A stretch of DNA of 12,635 nt, from contig DHSB01000251.1 of NCBI GenBank assembly GCA_002408385.1, positions 6,671 to 19,305 of the forward strand, written 5' to 3'. The translations under genes and the position numbers were made by a program. Numbering within the stretch: the first letter of the stretch is position 1; each line of letters begins with the position of its first letter. This document shows positions 1 to 7,154 of the stretch, one piece after another. Source of the stretch: Myxococcales bacterium UBA5297. Its GTDB lineage: Bacteria > Myxococcota > Myxococcia > Myxococcales > UBA5297. The notes under the pieces were generated by a model, which saw only the letters and a program-made list of their open reading frames with translations, was not told the origin of the DNA and searched no databases.

Positions 1-956
1 GGCCGCGCGGCGCTCGCCGGCAGGTCGGGGTCGAAATACGGCGAGCGCGCGAGCCAGCGACCGCCCACGACGACCGCGCCGACGAACAGCGCGCAGACGG
101 CCGCGCCCGCGGCGAGCTGCCCGAACGCCTTGGCGCGCGCCGGGGCCCGCGCGACGTGCAGCCCCAGGGCGACGAGCAGCAGGCCGCCGCCGTGGAAGGC
201 GACGATCGCCGGTCCGGCCGGCAGGTCGGCGTAGTAGGCCGCCACCAGCGCGGCCACGCCGAGGACGGCCGAGGAGAGCGCGGCGATGGCGAGCTGGCGG
301 GCGAACGATTTCGCCAGCAGCGCGCCGGTGATGGCCGGGGCGACGAGCATCGCGAAGGTGGGCAGCACCCCCGCGGTGCGCACCGTCGCCGAGATGACCA
401 GGCCGAAGGCGGCGAAGAAGAGGAAGTCGAGCCCGAGCGTGGCGCGGGTCGGGCCACCCGCCTCTCCCGAGAGCGCGACCAGCCTGCGGTGGGCGGCGAA
501 GAGCGCGGCGGCGGCGGGGGCGACGACCAGCGCCGCGCGCCCGACCTGGCCCCAGGTCGTCCAGAGGATGGCGCCGGTGAGGATGTCGGTGACGTGCTCG
601 GCGCCGTGCGAGGAGTGGTCGACCACGATGAAGGTGAGCGCGCTCGCCACGGCGAAGACGACCCCGATGATCGCCTCCTGTGGGATGCGCTCGTCCTCGC
701 GGCGCGTCAGCGAGAAGAGCGCCGCGGCGACCAGCGCGAACCCGACCGCGAAGAGCTGCGCGCCGGGCGACTCGGGGGCGAGCCCGAAGTTGACGCCCAC
801 CAGCACGCCGAGCGCGGCGACCTGGCCGAGCGCGAGGTCGACGAAGATGACCTGGCGCCGCACGATGTGGACGCCGAGGTAGGCGAGGATGCCCGCGAAC
901 AAGAGCACCGCGCCCAGCGGCGCGCCGAGCACGTCGAAGAAGCCGAGCGTCTTCAT
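1..956 (-). CDS. ZnuB/TroC-type metal ABC transporter permease (3' end beyond the window)
   Basis: I translated this by hand on the minus strand from ATG 956-954; the frame stays open to the window edge (about 318 residues visible, no stop). It is an inner-membrane permease of the ABC-3 (zinc/manganese/iron chelate) family. Visible family features are an N-terminal hydrophobic stretch, then RRQVIFVDLALGQVAALG near residue 38, the HSSHGAEHVTDILTGAIL segment in the middle, a series of Ala/Leu/Val-rich membrane helices, and LPAGPAIV toward the C-terminus, which matches the LPTGP-type motif of ZnuB-like permeases. Its ATG overlaps the TGA of the substrate-binding gene as ATGA, which indicates translational coupling in one operon. 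The ATPase is not in the window; it may lie further left or elsewhere. The metal cannot be read from the permease. The visible length already exceeds the usual ~270-300 residues, so the C-terminal tail is somewhat long. Confidence 0.92.
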   Translation of the reverse strand, partial: MKTLGFFDVLGAPLGAVLLFAGILAYLGVHIVRRQVIFVDLALGQVAALGVLVGVNFGLAPESPGAQLFAVGFALVAAALFSLTRREDERIPQEAIIGVVFAVASALTFIVVDHSSHGAEHVTDILTGAILWTTWGQVGRAALVVAPAAAALFAAHRRLVALSGEAGGPTRATLGLDFLFFAAFGLVISATVRTAGVLPTFAMLVAPAITGALLAKSFARQLAIAALSSAVLGVAALVAAYYADLPAGPAIVAFHGGGLLLVALGLHVARAPARAKAFGQLAAGAAVCALFVGAVVVGGRWLARSPYFDPDLPASAAR

Positions 957-2020
957 GGCTCCTTGGCCGCCGTGGCGGCGTCGGTCTCGGCGAAGGCCTG
1001 GTTGAAGGTGTCGATGAGGTGGTCGATCAGCGCGGGGAAGCTCGTCGCCTCGGGCACGCCCTCTGGATAGAGCGGGACGATGACCGCGCGGGCGCCGACG
1101 CGCTCGGCGATTTCGCGCACGTTGCCCTCGTCGTAGTAGTTGGCCGCGATGAGGACCTTGATGTTCTCCTTGCGCATCTGCTCGACGACCGCCGCCACGT
1201 GCTCGGCGCGCGGAGGCACGCCGGGGCGCGGCTCGATGAAGTTGACGACCTGCAGGCCGAACAGGTCGCTGAAGTAGGTCCAGTTGCGGTGGTAGGCGAC
1301 CACCTTGCGGCCGCGCAGCGGCATCGCCTTCTTCATCCAGCCGCCGAGCCGGTCGATGAGCGGCTTGCCCTTGTAGGTCTTCGTCTCGAGGAACTCGACG
1401 AAGCTCTCGGGCCGGGCGAGCAGCCGCTGGGTCGTCGCCGCGCCGAGCGTGGCGATCAGCTCCTTGCCGACGAGCCGCTCGTCGAGCTCCTCGCCGAAGG
1501 CCTTGGCGTTGGCCGCGTACTCGGCGGCGTGCTCGGGGTCGATCTTCGACAGGCCGGCGGCGAGGTTGCGCGCGACCTGCTTCATCGCCAGCGGCGAGAG
1601 CATGAAGTGCGGGTTTCCGTAGATGTGGACATGCCCTTCGCTCTGGCTGAGGACCTTGGGGACTTCGAGCAGATGGACCCCCTGGGCCGCGGAGACGAAG
1701 CGGCGTTGGCCGCTGCGCAGCTCGGGGTTCTGCGAGAGGTCGAGCAGCCCGTCGACCCACAGCTCGAGATCGAGGCCGCTGCTGACGAACAGGTCGGCCT
1801 TGGCCAGCTTCTCGGCGAGGCTGGGGCGCGGGCGGACGTAGTGCGGGTCCTGATCTCCTTGGACGATCGCCTCGGCGACGACGCGCTCGCCCCCGACCCG
1901 GCGGGCGACGTCAGCGTAGGTGGTGAGGGTGGTGACGACTCGAAGCTTGCCCTCGGCCGCAGCGGCAGGCGCGGCGAGCAGCAGGCCCAACAGACAGACT
2001 GCAAGAGATCGCGATTTCAT
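953..2020 (-). CDS. Periplasmic metal-binding protein, ZnuA/TroA type (ABC transporter substrate-binding)
   Basis: 355-residue precursor. The open frame continues upstream to 2218, but ATG 2020-2018 is preferred: it has a GGAG ribosome binding site five bases upstream and is followed at once by a signal peptide (MKSRSLAVCLLGLLLAAPAAAA). The mature part looks like a cluster A-I binding protein: RVVTTLTTYADVARRVGG at the N-terminus, ligand histidines H60 (DPHY), H138 (GNPHFMLSP) and H244 (AYHRNWTYF), and a likely acidic fourth ligand in NYYDEGN (D297). The family role is to capture Zn2+ or Mn2+ in the periplasm and pass it to the permease encoded by the overlapping downstream gene. It lacks the long His/Asp-rich loop found in many high-affinity zinc binders; only H130 and H132 (GHVHIYG) sit near that position. 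The exact metal is therefore uncertain, although the His-rich first gene of the cluster favours zinc. Confidence 0.93.
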   Translation of the reverse strand: MKSRSLAVCLLGLLLAAPAAAAEGKLRVVTTLTTYADVARRVGGERVVAEAIVQGDQDPHYVRPRPSLAEKLAKADLFVSSGLDLELWVDGLLDLSQNPELRSGQRRFVSAAQGVHLLEVPKVLSQSEGHVHIYGNPHFMLSPLAMKQVARNLAAGLSKIDPEHAAEYAANAKAFGEELDERLVGKELIATLGAATTQRLLARPESFVEFLETKTYKGKPLIDRLGGWMKKAMPLRGRKVVAYHRNWTYFSDLFGLQVVNFIEPRPGVPPRAEHVAAVVEQMRKENIKVLIAANYYDEGNVREIAERVGARAVIVPLYPEGVPEATSFPALIDHLIDTFNQAFAETDAATAAKEP

Positions 2021-2033
2021 TTTGGCTCCACGA

Positions 2034-2203
2034 GGGGCGCGCAATGGGCGCCCCGGCGGCGAATGGTTGGTAGGGGCGCATGGCAATGCGCCCGGCTTGG
2101 AATCGAGCACCAGCTCGGCCGACACGAGGGCCGGCCGCCGATGGGCGAAGGCCGACACCAAGGTCGGCGCTCCGACGGCGCTGGTCGGCGCTCCGGCGGC
2201 ACT
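2034..2203. repeat. Intergenic hairpins and 21-bp tandem repeat upstream of the substrate-binding gene
   Basis: The 184-bp gap between the porin stop and the substrate-binding gene holds three repeat features. A 7-bp inverted repeat (GGGGCGC 2034-2040 / GCGCCCC 2048-2054) lies about 14 bp from the start codon. A perfect 8-bp hairpin with a 4-nt loop (GGGCGCAT 2074-2081 / ATGCGCCC 2086-2093) follows. A 21-bp direct repeat occupies 2162-2182 and 2183-2203 (GGTCGGCGCTCC core; each copy can form small GTCGG/CCGAC hairpins) directly after the porin stop codon. The GGGCGCAT hairpin resembles short palindromes that recur between genes in many GC-rich genomes. A role in mRNA processing or partial termination between the two genes is possible but not shown. 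Confidence 0.6.
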
Positions 2204-2204
2204 C

Positions 2205-3560
2205 CTAGTACTGGGCATGCTTGTGCGGCCCCACCGACATCACCGCCTGCAGGACGAGCCGGTTGTCTATCTGGCCGCCGTCACGCCGCAGGTGCGTGCC
2301 CTGGAGCCGCAGCTTGACCCAGGCGCTCTGCCACCAGGTCACGTAGGGCGAGACCGCCCAGTCGAGCTTGCCGCCGTTGTCGGCCTCGAACGGCTGGGTC
2401 ACGTCGCCGCGCACGCCGATGACCCAAGTCTGCGAAAGGCGCGCGTCGAGGTAGGAGTAGGCGCCCAACGCCTGCACGCGATCGCCGGGGATCTCCTTGC
2501 GCACCGCGAACAGCTCCGAGCGCCAGGTCAGTCCGCGGTAGCGCTCGAGGCGCAGCGGGGCCCAGGAGACCGTCAAGTCGAGGCCGCCGACCCAGGTGTC
2601 GCGCCAGTCGTTGGCCCCGGCGACGAAGAGCGGATCGTCCTCGGAAAGGTGCTCGGGCCGGTGGTTGACGCCCCACATCCCCGACAGGCCCAGCTCGAGG
2701 TAGGTGCTGGAGGTCAGGTCCCAGTAGTTGCGCAGGTGCGCGAGCGCGGTCGGCACGCCGACCATCGAGCCTTCGAAGAGGTGGTCGTTCATCGGGTTGG
2801 TCACCTGCAGCGTGAGCGTATGGCTGCTCGCGAGCAGCGCGGGCATGCGCCACTCGAGCCCGAAGCCGAGCTGGCACAGCCCGTCGTCGCCGAGCAGGGT
2901 CGTCAGCGCGAGCGGGAAGTCCCACTGGTCGAGCGCCGGGGTGTGCCAGCGGTTGACCACGCCGAACTGCTGGCGAAAGCGCCCGACGGTCAGCGAGAGG
3001 TCGGGGAGGAGGCCGACCCAGGTCGCGTAGGCCTCCTCGAGCTCGACGCCGTCGAGCTTCACCGGCACCGCGATCTTGAGGAAGGAGTACGGATCGAGGT
3101 TGGCCTCGAAGTGCAGGCCGACGGCGCGGAAGATCATCCCCGAGCCGTCGCCGAGGGTGTCGGGCTGGGCGCCGGACATCGCGAGCTGCAGCCCGGCGTC
3201 GGCGGTGATGCTCAGCTCGGGGTTGAGCGCCTGCAGCGCGCGCGAGCCGCTGGTGAAGACCGCCTCGGCGGCGGGCGCGGGAGCGGCCGCCTGTGCGGCG
3301 GCCGCCTCGGCCTCGGCGATGCGTCGCAGGTCCTCGAGCTCGCGCTCGCCCTGCGCCTGCTCGAGCGCCTCGATGCGCTCGAGCAGCTCGGAGTACGCCG
3401 AGTCGGCAGCCTGCGCGACAGAGTCGGGCGCTGCGGGCGGACCGGCCAGCTCGGGTTGAGCCGCCGCAGGTGCGGCGGCAAGGGCAACGACCGCGGCGAG
3501 GAGCACGACACCCCTCTCCGCGAAGACACGACGTCTCCAAAAACAGGTATGCGACTGCAT
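2205..3560 (-). CDS. Outer-membrane beta-barrel (porin-like) protein linked to metal uptake
   Basis: 451-residue precursor. The frame is open up to 3710, but ATG 3560-3558 is chosen because GAGG lies about eight bases upstream and a signal peptide follows (RRR, then VVLLAAVVALAAAPAAAQ, cleavage near residue 35). Residues ~55-80 (ELLERIEALEQAQGERELED) form a short coiled coil, followed by an Ala/Pro linker and then alternating beta strands to the end (for example LSLTVGRFRQQFGVVNRWH, YLELGLSGMWGVN, SYLDARLSQTWVIGVRGD). The last residue is Tyr (GPHKHAQY), as expected for a C-terminal beta-signal read by the BAM machinery. An N-terminal coiled coil plus barrel resembles trimeric porin-like proteins. 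It lies between a His/Cys-rich secreted protein and the metal ABC genes on the same strand, so a role as the outer-membrane metal channel is a good inference. I cannot assign a named family. Confidence 0.85.
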   Translation of the reverse strand: MQSHTCFWRRRVFAERGVVLLAAVVALAAAPAAAQPELAGPPAAPDSVAQAADSAYSELLERIEALEQAQGERELEDLRRIAEAEAAAAQAAAPAPAAEAVFTSGSRALQALNPELSITADAGLQLAMSGAQPDTLGDGSGMIFRAVGLHFEANLDPYSFLKIAVPVKLDGVELEEAYATWVGLLPDLSLTVGRFRQQFGVVNRWHTPALDQWDFPLALTTLLGDDGLCQLGFGLEWRMPALLASSHTLTLQVTNPMNDHLFEGSMVGVPTALAHLRNYWDLTSSTYLELGLSGMWGVNHRPEHLSEDDPLFVAGANDWRDTWVGGLDLTVSWAPLRLERYRGLTWRSELFAVRKEIPGDRVQALGAYSYLDARLSQTWVIGVRGDVTQPFEADNGGKLDWAVSPYVTWWQSAWVKLRLQGTHLRRDGGQIDNRLVLQAVMSVGPHKHAQY

Positions 3561-3659
3561 GAGCGGACCTCGAGCGACGCGGGTCGCAGACCGACCGCGC
3601 GCGCGCAACGCATCCACCGCCACGTACGGGCGGCATGGATTGACGGGGCTGTATCGGCT

Positions 3660-3735
3660 GCCGGATTCCGACTCGAGACAGCGCAAGCGCACGCCAAGCG
3701 CAGCGCGCACCGCGGGCGAGTCGGGGATCTCCGGC
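3660..3735 (-). other. Interrupted long hairpin between the His-rich gene and the porin gene
   Basis: Just downstream of the His/Cys-rich gene stop, GCCGGA (3660-3665) pairs with TCCGGC (3730-3735), and CCGACTCG (3668-3675) pairs with CGAGTCGG (3717-3724). That gives a 14-bp stem with one asymmetric internal loop and a 41-nt GC-rich loop. There is no T-tract, so it is not a typical intrinsic terminator; an mRNA-processing or attenuation structure is possible. The remainder of the 181-bp spacer shows nothing I can support. Confidence 0.4.
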
Positions 3736-3741
3736 TGGTGA

Positions 3742-4161
3742 TCAGGCTCGAGCCGCGGAGGGCGGCGAGCTCTTCGGGGCGAGGTGCAGCAGCGGGATTG
3801 CCGAGGGATGGCCTTGGAAGGCTTCCCAGCGTCGGCTCAGTGGCGCGGGAGGCGCGAGCCCGTCGAGGTCGACAGCGGCTGGCGCGGTGGCGGCGCGCAC
3901 GAAGAGCGCCGCCAGGCAGTGGTCGTGGTCGTGGTGGTGGCTGACCCTCGGACCAGCGTCCAGCCGCGGCCCCTGGTCTTCGGACGCGACGAGCGCCGCT
4001 GCCCCGAGCTCGAGGTCGACGACCTCGCCGTGCTCCGGACAGAAGGCGTGGGTCGTCTTCAGGCTGTGGGCGGCGGTCTCGAGCTGGGCGGCGACCAACC
4101 CGAGCGACACGACGAGCGTCAGGACCGCTCGGACAGGCTTTCGGGCTGTGGCCACGCGCAT
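3742..4161 (-). CDS. Small secreted His/Cys-rich, probably metal-binding protein
   Basis: 139 residues from ATG 4161, which has a weak GGGAAG ribosome binding site; ATG 4173 and GTG 4182 in the same frame are alternatives. The N-terminus is a signal peptide or membrane anchor (RKPVRAVLTLVVSLGLVAAQ). Two clusters look like metal ligands: HAFCPEHGEVV at 38-48 (H38, C41, H44, E46) and SHHHDHDHC at 74-82. The tail is Pro/Ala/Ser-rich. I do not recognise a named domain with confidence; such short proteins near metal transport genes are usually listed as hypothetical. It is the first gene of the minus-strand cluster leading to the porin, binding protein and permease. A periplasmic metal buffer, sensor or chaperone for the cluster is the likely role (inference). 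Confidence 0.78.
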   Translation of the reverse strand: MRVATARKPVRAVLTLVVSLGLVAAQLETAAHSLKTTHAFCPEHGEVVDLELGAAALVASEDQGPRLDAGPRVSHHHDHDHCLAALFVRAATAPAAVDLDGLAPPAPLSRRWEAFQGHPSAIPLLHLAPKSSPPSAARA

Positions 4162-4191
4162 CGGTCTTCCCATCGACACCACGACTGGCTT

Positions 4192-4220
4192 TGGCTAACC
4201 CCCGGGAGCGCACCTGTCAA
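4192..4220 (-). promoter_or_regulatory. Candidate promoter of the metal-acquisition cluster
   Basis: On the minus strand a perfect TTGACA (complement of 4215-4220) is followed after 17 bp by TAGCCA (4197-4192), a poor -10 match. It lies 31 bp upstream of the chosen start of the His-rich gene. A perfect -35 hexamer is notable in such GC-rich sequence, but the -10 is weak. I could not see a convincing Zur or MntR operator around it. Confidence 0.35.
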
Positions 4221-4321
4221 GCAAGGCACCTTCGCCAGAGCAGGACACTTGCCGGCGGCGGCCCCGAGGCGAAGGGCTGCCGCGTTGGCCGGTGGGCGCG
4301 GGGGCACGGCAGCCGCGACGC

Positions 4322-5761
4322 CTACTTGCGCTCGTAGGCGGACTCGTCGATCAGCAATGACCGCGGATTGTCGTAGCCCTGCTCGCTGCGGACGAAGTGA
4401 AACTCGCGCTTGCCGTCGGACCACTTCACCTGCAGCTCACATCCCTGCAGGCGATAGGTGCCGCGCTTGCCGTTGGTTTTCCCCTCTCCGCTCGTAACTT
4501 CGCCGCCAGGCGTGACTCCGGTGAGCTTGTCCGCGCTGTCGAAGGCGACAGCTCCGTTTCGTCGGAAGCGCCATGTCGACAGGTTCGCGTCGATGTACGC
4601 AGTCCTACTGGTGACCGACGAGGTGTTCCCGAGGGAGTCCTCATACACGAAGCCCGGGGGCGCCAAGGCGAAGCCGCCGCTGACACTGCGCGACTCGCGC
4701 TGCCAGGTGCCGTCGAGGGTCCAGCTCTCCGGACAGAAATCGAGCCGCTGATAGCACTTGCGGTAGTTCGAGAGGGGCGAACCGAGACACAGCCGCGCCT
4801 TCGGCGACCGATGGAGCCGCACGAACGTCTTGTGGGAATAGCGCAGAGCCTTGCCCTTGGGATGCTCGAGCAGCACCAAGCGATGGGTTACCGATCCTGT
4901 GCTGAATTGCTCGGTCACCATGTCGCCCTTGATCGAGTAGCGCCTCAACCCCAGTTTGTGCTCGCCGCCCGGGACGACGAGGTTCAGCCCCTCCTCTGGC
5001 ACATCGATGTAGTGGTAGCCGTTCAAGAAGAAGGTGAGGTATTCGAATTTGCCGTCATGGTCGCGAGCACCCCAGACCCCCGCCAACGAGCCCGGCGGGG
5101 CGCCGGGAGGCAAGTCCCCGGTTCGCCAACGCCGGGAGCCATCCTTGTACTTGAAGCTGCCCGTCGCGTAGGGGCCGCGGCTGTGGGGTTGGGACCAATC
5201 CGCGTCCGCCTTCGGCTCCGGCGCGGCGGCAGAGGGTTGGTCAGCCGCCGGGTCGCTCTCCTCGTTCACGGTCTTCCCGGAAGAGCCGGTGCGTTCGTAG
5301 GTGACGGCCAGGACGCCGCGAGTCCCCACCATCTTGGCGTCGACCTGAACAGTCCAACCCTTCATCGCGAAGGTGCAGCGCTCGGGCTTGCAGCTCTTCT
5401 TCTCTCCCTCACGTCCAAAGACCGAAAGCAAGGTCTTGCGAAATGATTCGACCTGCGTCTCGGAGAGCTCGAAGACGGCCGCGGACCCGGCAACCATTCC
5501 GTCTGAGCCCGCGGCGAACCCCGCCTTCACGGTTTCGGGAGGACAGGCGAAGGTCCAAGCCTCGCCCTCCTTTTTCAGCGCGATGCCTCGCTTCTCGAGC
5601 GTGCTGCGGACCGTCGACGCTTTCTTGTCCGGCCGCAGCAGATCGACGAGCGTCGGGGGCGCGAAGTACCCCCGATACTGCTCCTCGTCCTCCGCGGCCT
5701 GAGCGAACGACCCGAAGAGAATTACGACGACCAACGACATGCCAACGCGCAACGCGGACAT
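4322..5761 (-). CDS. Secreted protein of unknown function with two beta-rich lipocalin-like modules
   Basis: 479-residue precursor; ATG 5761-5759 has a strong GGGAGG ribosome binding site upstream. The signal peptide is MSALRVGMSLVVVILFGSFAQA. Residues ~30-160 form an N-terminal domain (TLVDLLRPDKK, an amphipathic STLEKRGIALKKEGEAW, cysteines C73, C124 and C129). A Ser/Pro/Ala linker spans ~160-190. Two similar modules follow: module 1 begins LAGVW (226-230), with YLTFFLNGYHYI and RRYSIKGDMV; module 2 begins LDGTW (349-353), with WRFRRNGAV and GTYRLQGCELQVKWSDGK. The order G-x-W, aromatic strand, G-x-Y-x-l-x-G resembles small lipocalin-like beta-barrel modules, but I cannot name a family. Module 2 also has several cysteines (C326, C336, C343, C441) that might form disulfides in the periplasm. 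It stands apart from its neighbours (139 bp and 193 bp gaps), so it is probably its own transcription unit. Confidence 0.8.
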   Translation of the reverse strand: MSALRVGMSLVVVILFGSFAQAAEDEEQYRGYFAPPTLVDLLRPDKKASTVRSTLEKRGIALKKEGEAWTFACPPETVKAGFAAGSDGMVAGSAAVFELSETQVESFRKTLLSVFGREGEKKSCKPERCTFAMKGWTVQVDAKMVGTRGVLAVTYERTGSSGKTVNEESDPAADQPSAAAPEPKADADWSQPHSRGPYATGSFKYKDGSRRWRTGDLPPGAPPGSLAGVWGARDHDGKFEYLTFFLNGYHYIDVPEEGLNLVVPGGEHKLGLRRYSIKGDMVTEQFSTGSVTHRLVLLEHPKGKALRYSHKTFVRLHRSPKARLCLGSPLSNYRKCYQRLDFCPESWTLDGTWQRESRSVSGGFALAPPGFVYEDSLGNTSSVTSRTAYIDANLSTWRFRRNGAVAFDSADKLTGVTPGGEVTSGEGKTNGKRGTYRLQGCELQVKWSDGKREFHFVRSEQGYDNPRSLLIDESAYERK

Positions 5762-5954
5762 GAGCCCCTCCCTGGCAAAATTCCCGCAACCCTCCTAGCT
5801 CGCGCAGAGCGCAGAATCAAGCCGGACGCTCCGTGCCTCGCAGTCCTGCTCCACTCCTCCCCATGCCCGCGCGGTGCCCATCCCTCGAGCAGGATGCCGC
5901 TTGGTGACCGCAACTGAGCGTCTTGCCCAGCGCAGGCAGGCTCTCAGCGCATCG

Positions 5955-6965
5955 TCACCGCCCCGGCTCGTCGGTCTTGCCAGTCGCGGGCGCCGGGCAG
6001 CCCCGCAGCAACCCCGCGGCCTCTGCAGCCTCGACCGCCTTCGCCGCGTCGCGAAACGCCTTCATCCCCTCGAAGCGCGGAGAGTCGGCGGCCTCGTCGG
6101 TGACCAGCCGGATGAAGACGCCGGCCGCGCGCGCCCCGGCCCTCTTCGCCGCTTCGCGATAGACCTCCGGGTCCTTCTCGCCGCTGTCGCCGACGAAGAC
6201 GAACCGGTTTTCGGGGAAATCGGCGAGCAGCCCCTCGAGCCACGGCGTCTTGAAGCCGCCGCTGTCGAGGTTGCCCGGGCCGAGCTTGCGCAGCAGCGTC
6301 TGGCCGGGCGGGAAGCCGTTCTTCTCGAGGAAGGCCTTGATGCGCGGCTGGAACTGCACCGGCGAGCCGGAGAGATAGACGAAGGTCGGCTGCGCGCAGG
6401 CGGCGAGCCGCCCGTAGAAGGCCGCCATCCCCGGCGCGGCGGCCTGCGTCTCCTCGGTCTCGGTCAGCGCGGTCTTGAGCATCGCTGCCTTGCCGGTGAC
6501 GTTGGAGACGACGACCGTGTCGTCGTAGTCGCTGACCACGATGAGCTCGCCCTTGCCGACGATCCTGAGCTGGCCGTCGTGCGACAGCTCGCCCGGCACC
6601 TCGACTTTCACCGAGTGCGTCCCGGGGTCGAGCGCCTTCTTCGGCTCGAAGACGACCTCGTACATCCCCTCCTCGTCGGTCTTGCTGTCTTGCGCGTGTC
6701 CCGCCGCGGTGACGCGGATGCCGACGTGCTTCCACTCGGCGTTGCGCAGCAGGCGCCGCAGGTTCTTCGAGACCGCGCTGCCCGCCTGATCGAGCTCGCC
6801 GCTCTTCTCGAGGACGCGCCCGCGGACCGTGAAGCGGGTCGGCGTGCCGAAGGCCGAGTAGAGGTGGATCTCGGGGCCGTGATTCTGCGCCGGTGCGGCG
6901 GCCGGCGACGCGAGCGCCAGGCCGGCGGCGGCGGCAACGGGAAGGGTTCTCTTCGCGCGAGTCAT
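5955..6965 (-). CDS. Secreted App1-like phosphatase (DUF2183, HAD-type DxDDT)
   Basis: 336 residues from ATG 6965-6963, with GAGGAG six bases upstream; the frame extends to 7109 but the upstream part has no signal-peptide logic. The N-terminus MTRAKRTLPVAAAAGLALASPAAAPAQ is a signal peptide. Residues 33-135 form the N-terminal domain (IHLYSAFGTPTRFTVRGRVLE). The catalytic domain has the HAD-like nucleophile motif DYDDT (146-150), VYLSGSP (196-202), GFPPGQTLL (217-225) and VGDSGEKDPEVY (258-269), which together are diagnostic of the App1 family; yeast App1 is a Mg2+-dependent phosphatidate phosphatase. Export to the periplasm suggests a lipid or other phosphomonoester substrate outside the cytoplasm (inference). 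Its start codon and ribosome binding site lie inside a dispersed repeat (6954-7063). Confidence 0.9.
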   Translation of the reverse strand: MTRAKRTLPVAAAAGLALASPAAAPAQNHGPEIHLYSAFGTPTRFTVRGRVLEKSGELDQAGSAVSKNLRRLLRNAEWKHVGIRVTAAGHAQDSKTDEEGMYEVVFEPKKALDPGTHSVKVEVPGELSHDGQLRIVGKGELIVVSDYDDTVVVSNVTGKAAMLKTALTETEETQAAAPGMAAFYGRLAACAQPTFVYLSGSPVQFQPRIKAFLEKNGFPPGQTLLRKLGPGNLDSGGFKTPWLEGLLADFPENRFVFVGDSGEKDPEVYREAAKRAGARAAGVFIRLVTDEAADSPRFEGMKAFRDAAKAVEAAEAAGLLRGCPAPATGKTDEPGR

Positions 6966-7063
6966 CGGGGCTCCTCGCCCTCGCGCGGATTGGGAAGCCG
7001 GCCGAGAGCAACGCCATCCTGCCCTCGCACGCCCGTCCATTCCAAGACGGCCTTCGGTCGTGC
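6954..7063. repeat. Dispersed ~110-bp repeat, copy A (overlaps the App1 start)
   Basis: This stretch matches 8439-8546 in the same orientation with about ten mismatches and one 2-bp indel (close to 90% identity by eye). Shared landmarks are CGGGGCTCCTCGCCCTCGCG, GAAGCCGGCCGAGA, CCATTCCAAG and CCTTCGGTCGTGC. Read on the minus strand it ends with GAGGAGCCCCG and then the App1 ATG, so the leader, ribosome binding site and first codons of App1 are part of the repeat. The rest of the 189-bp gap to the Thg1 stop (7064-7154) shows nothing I can support. Confidence 0.85.
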
Positions 7064-7154
7064 GCGGGGATCGAGCTCGCCCGCGCCCTCGCAGGCCAGC
7101 GGCATCCACGCCGACGAGGACGCACCGCGATGCCGGCGGCGGCAGTCGATTCGC

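Noticed and set aside
156..1070. Long plus-strand open frame of about 300 codons
   Set aside because: Very Arg/Gly/Glu-rich and antisense to the clear permease and binding-protein genes; a GC-rich shadow frame.
1920..3944. 674-codon plus-strand open frame
   Set aside because: Runs antisense across the porin and its spacers, with no domain signature; the minus-strand porin has a signal peptide, ribosome binding site and terminal Tyr.
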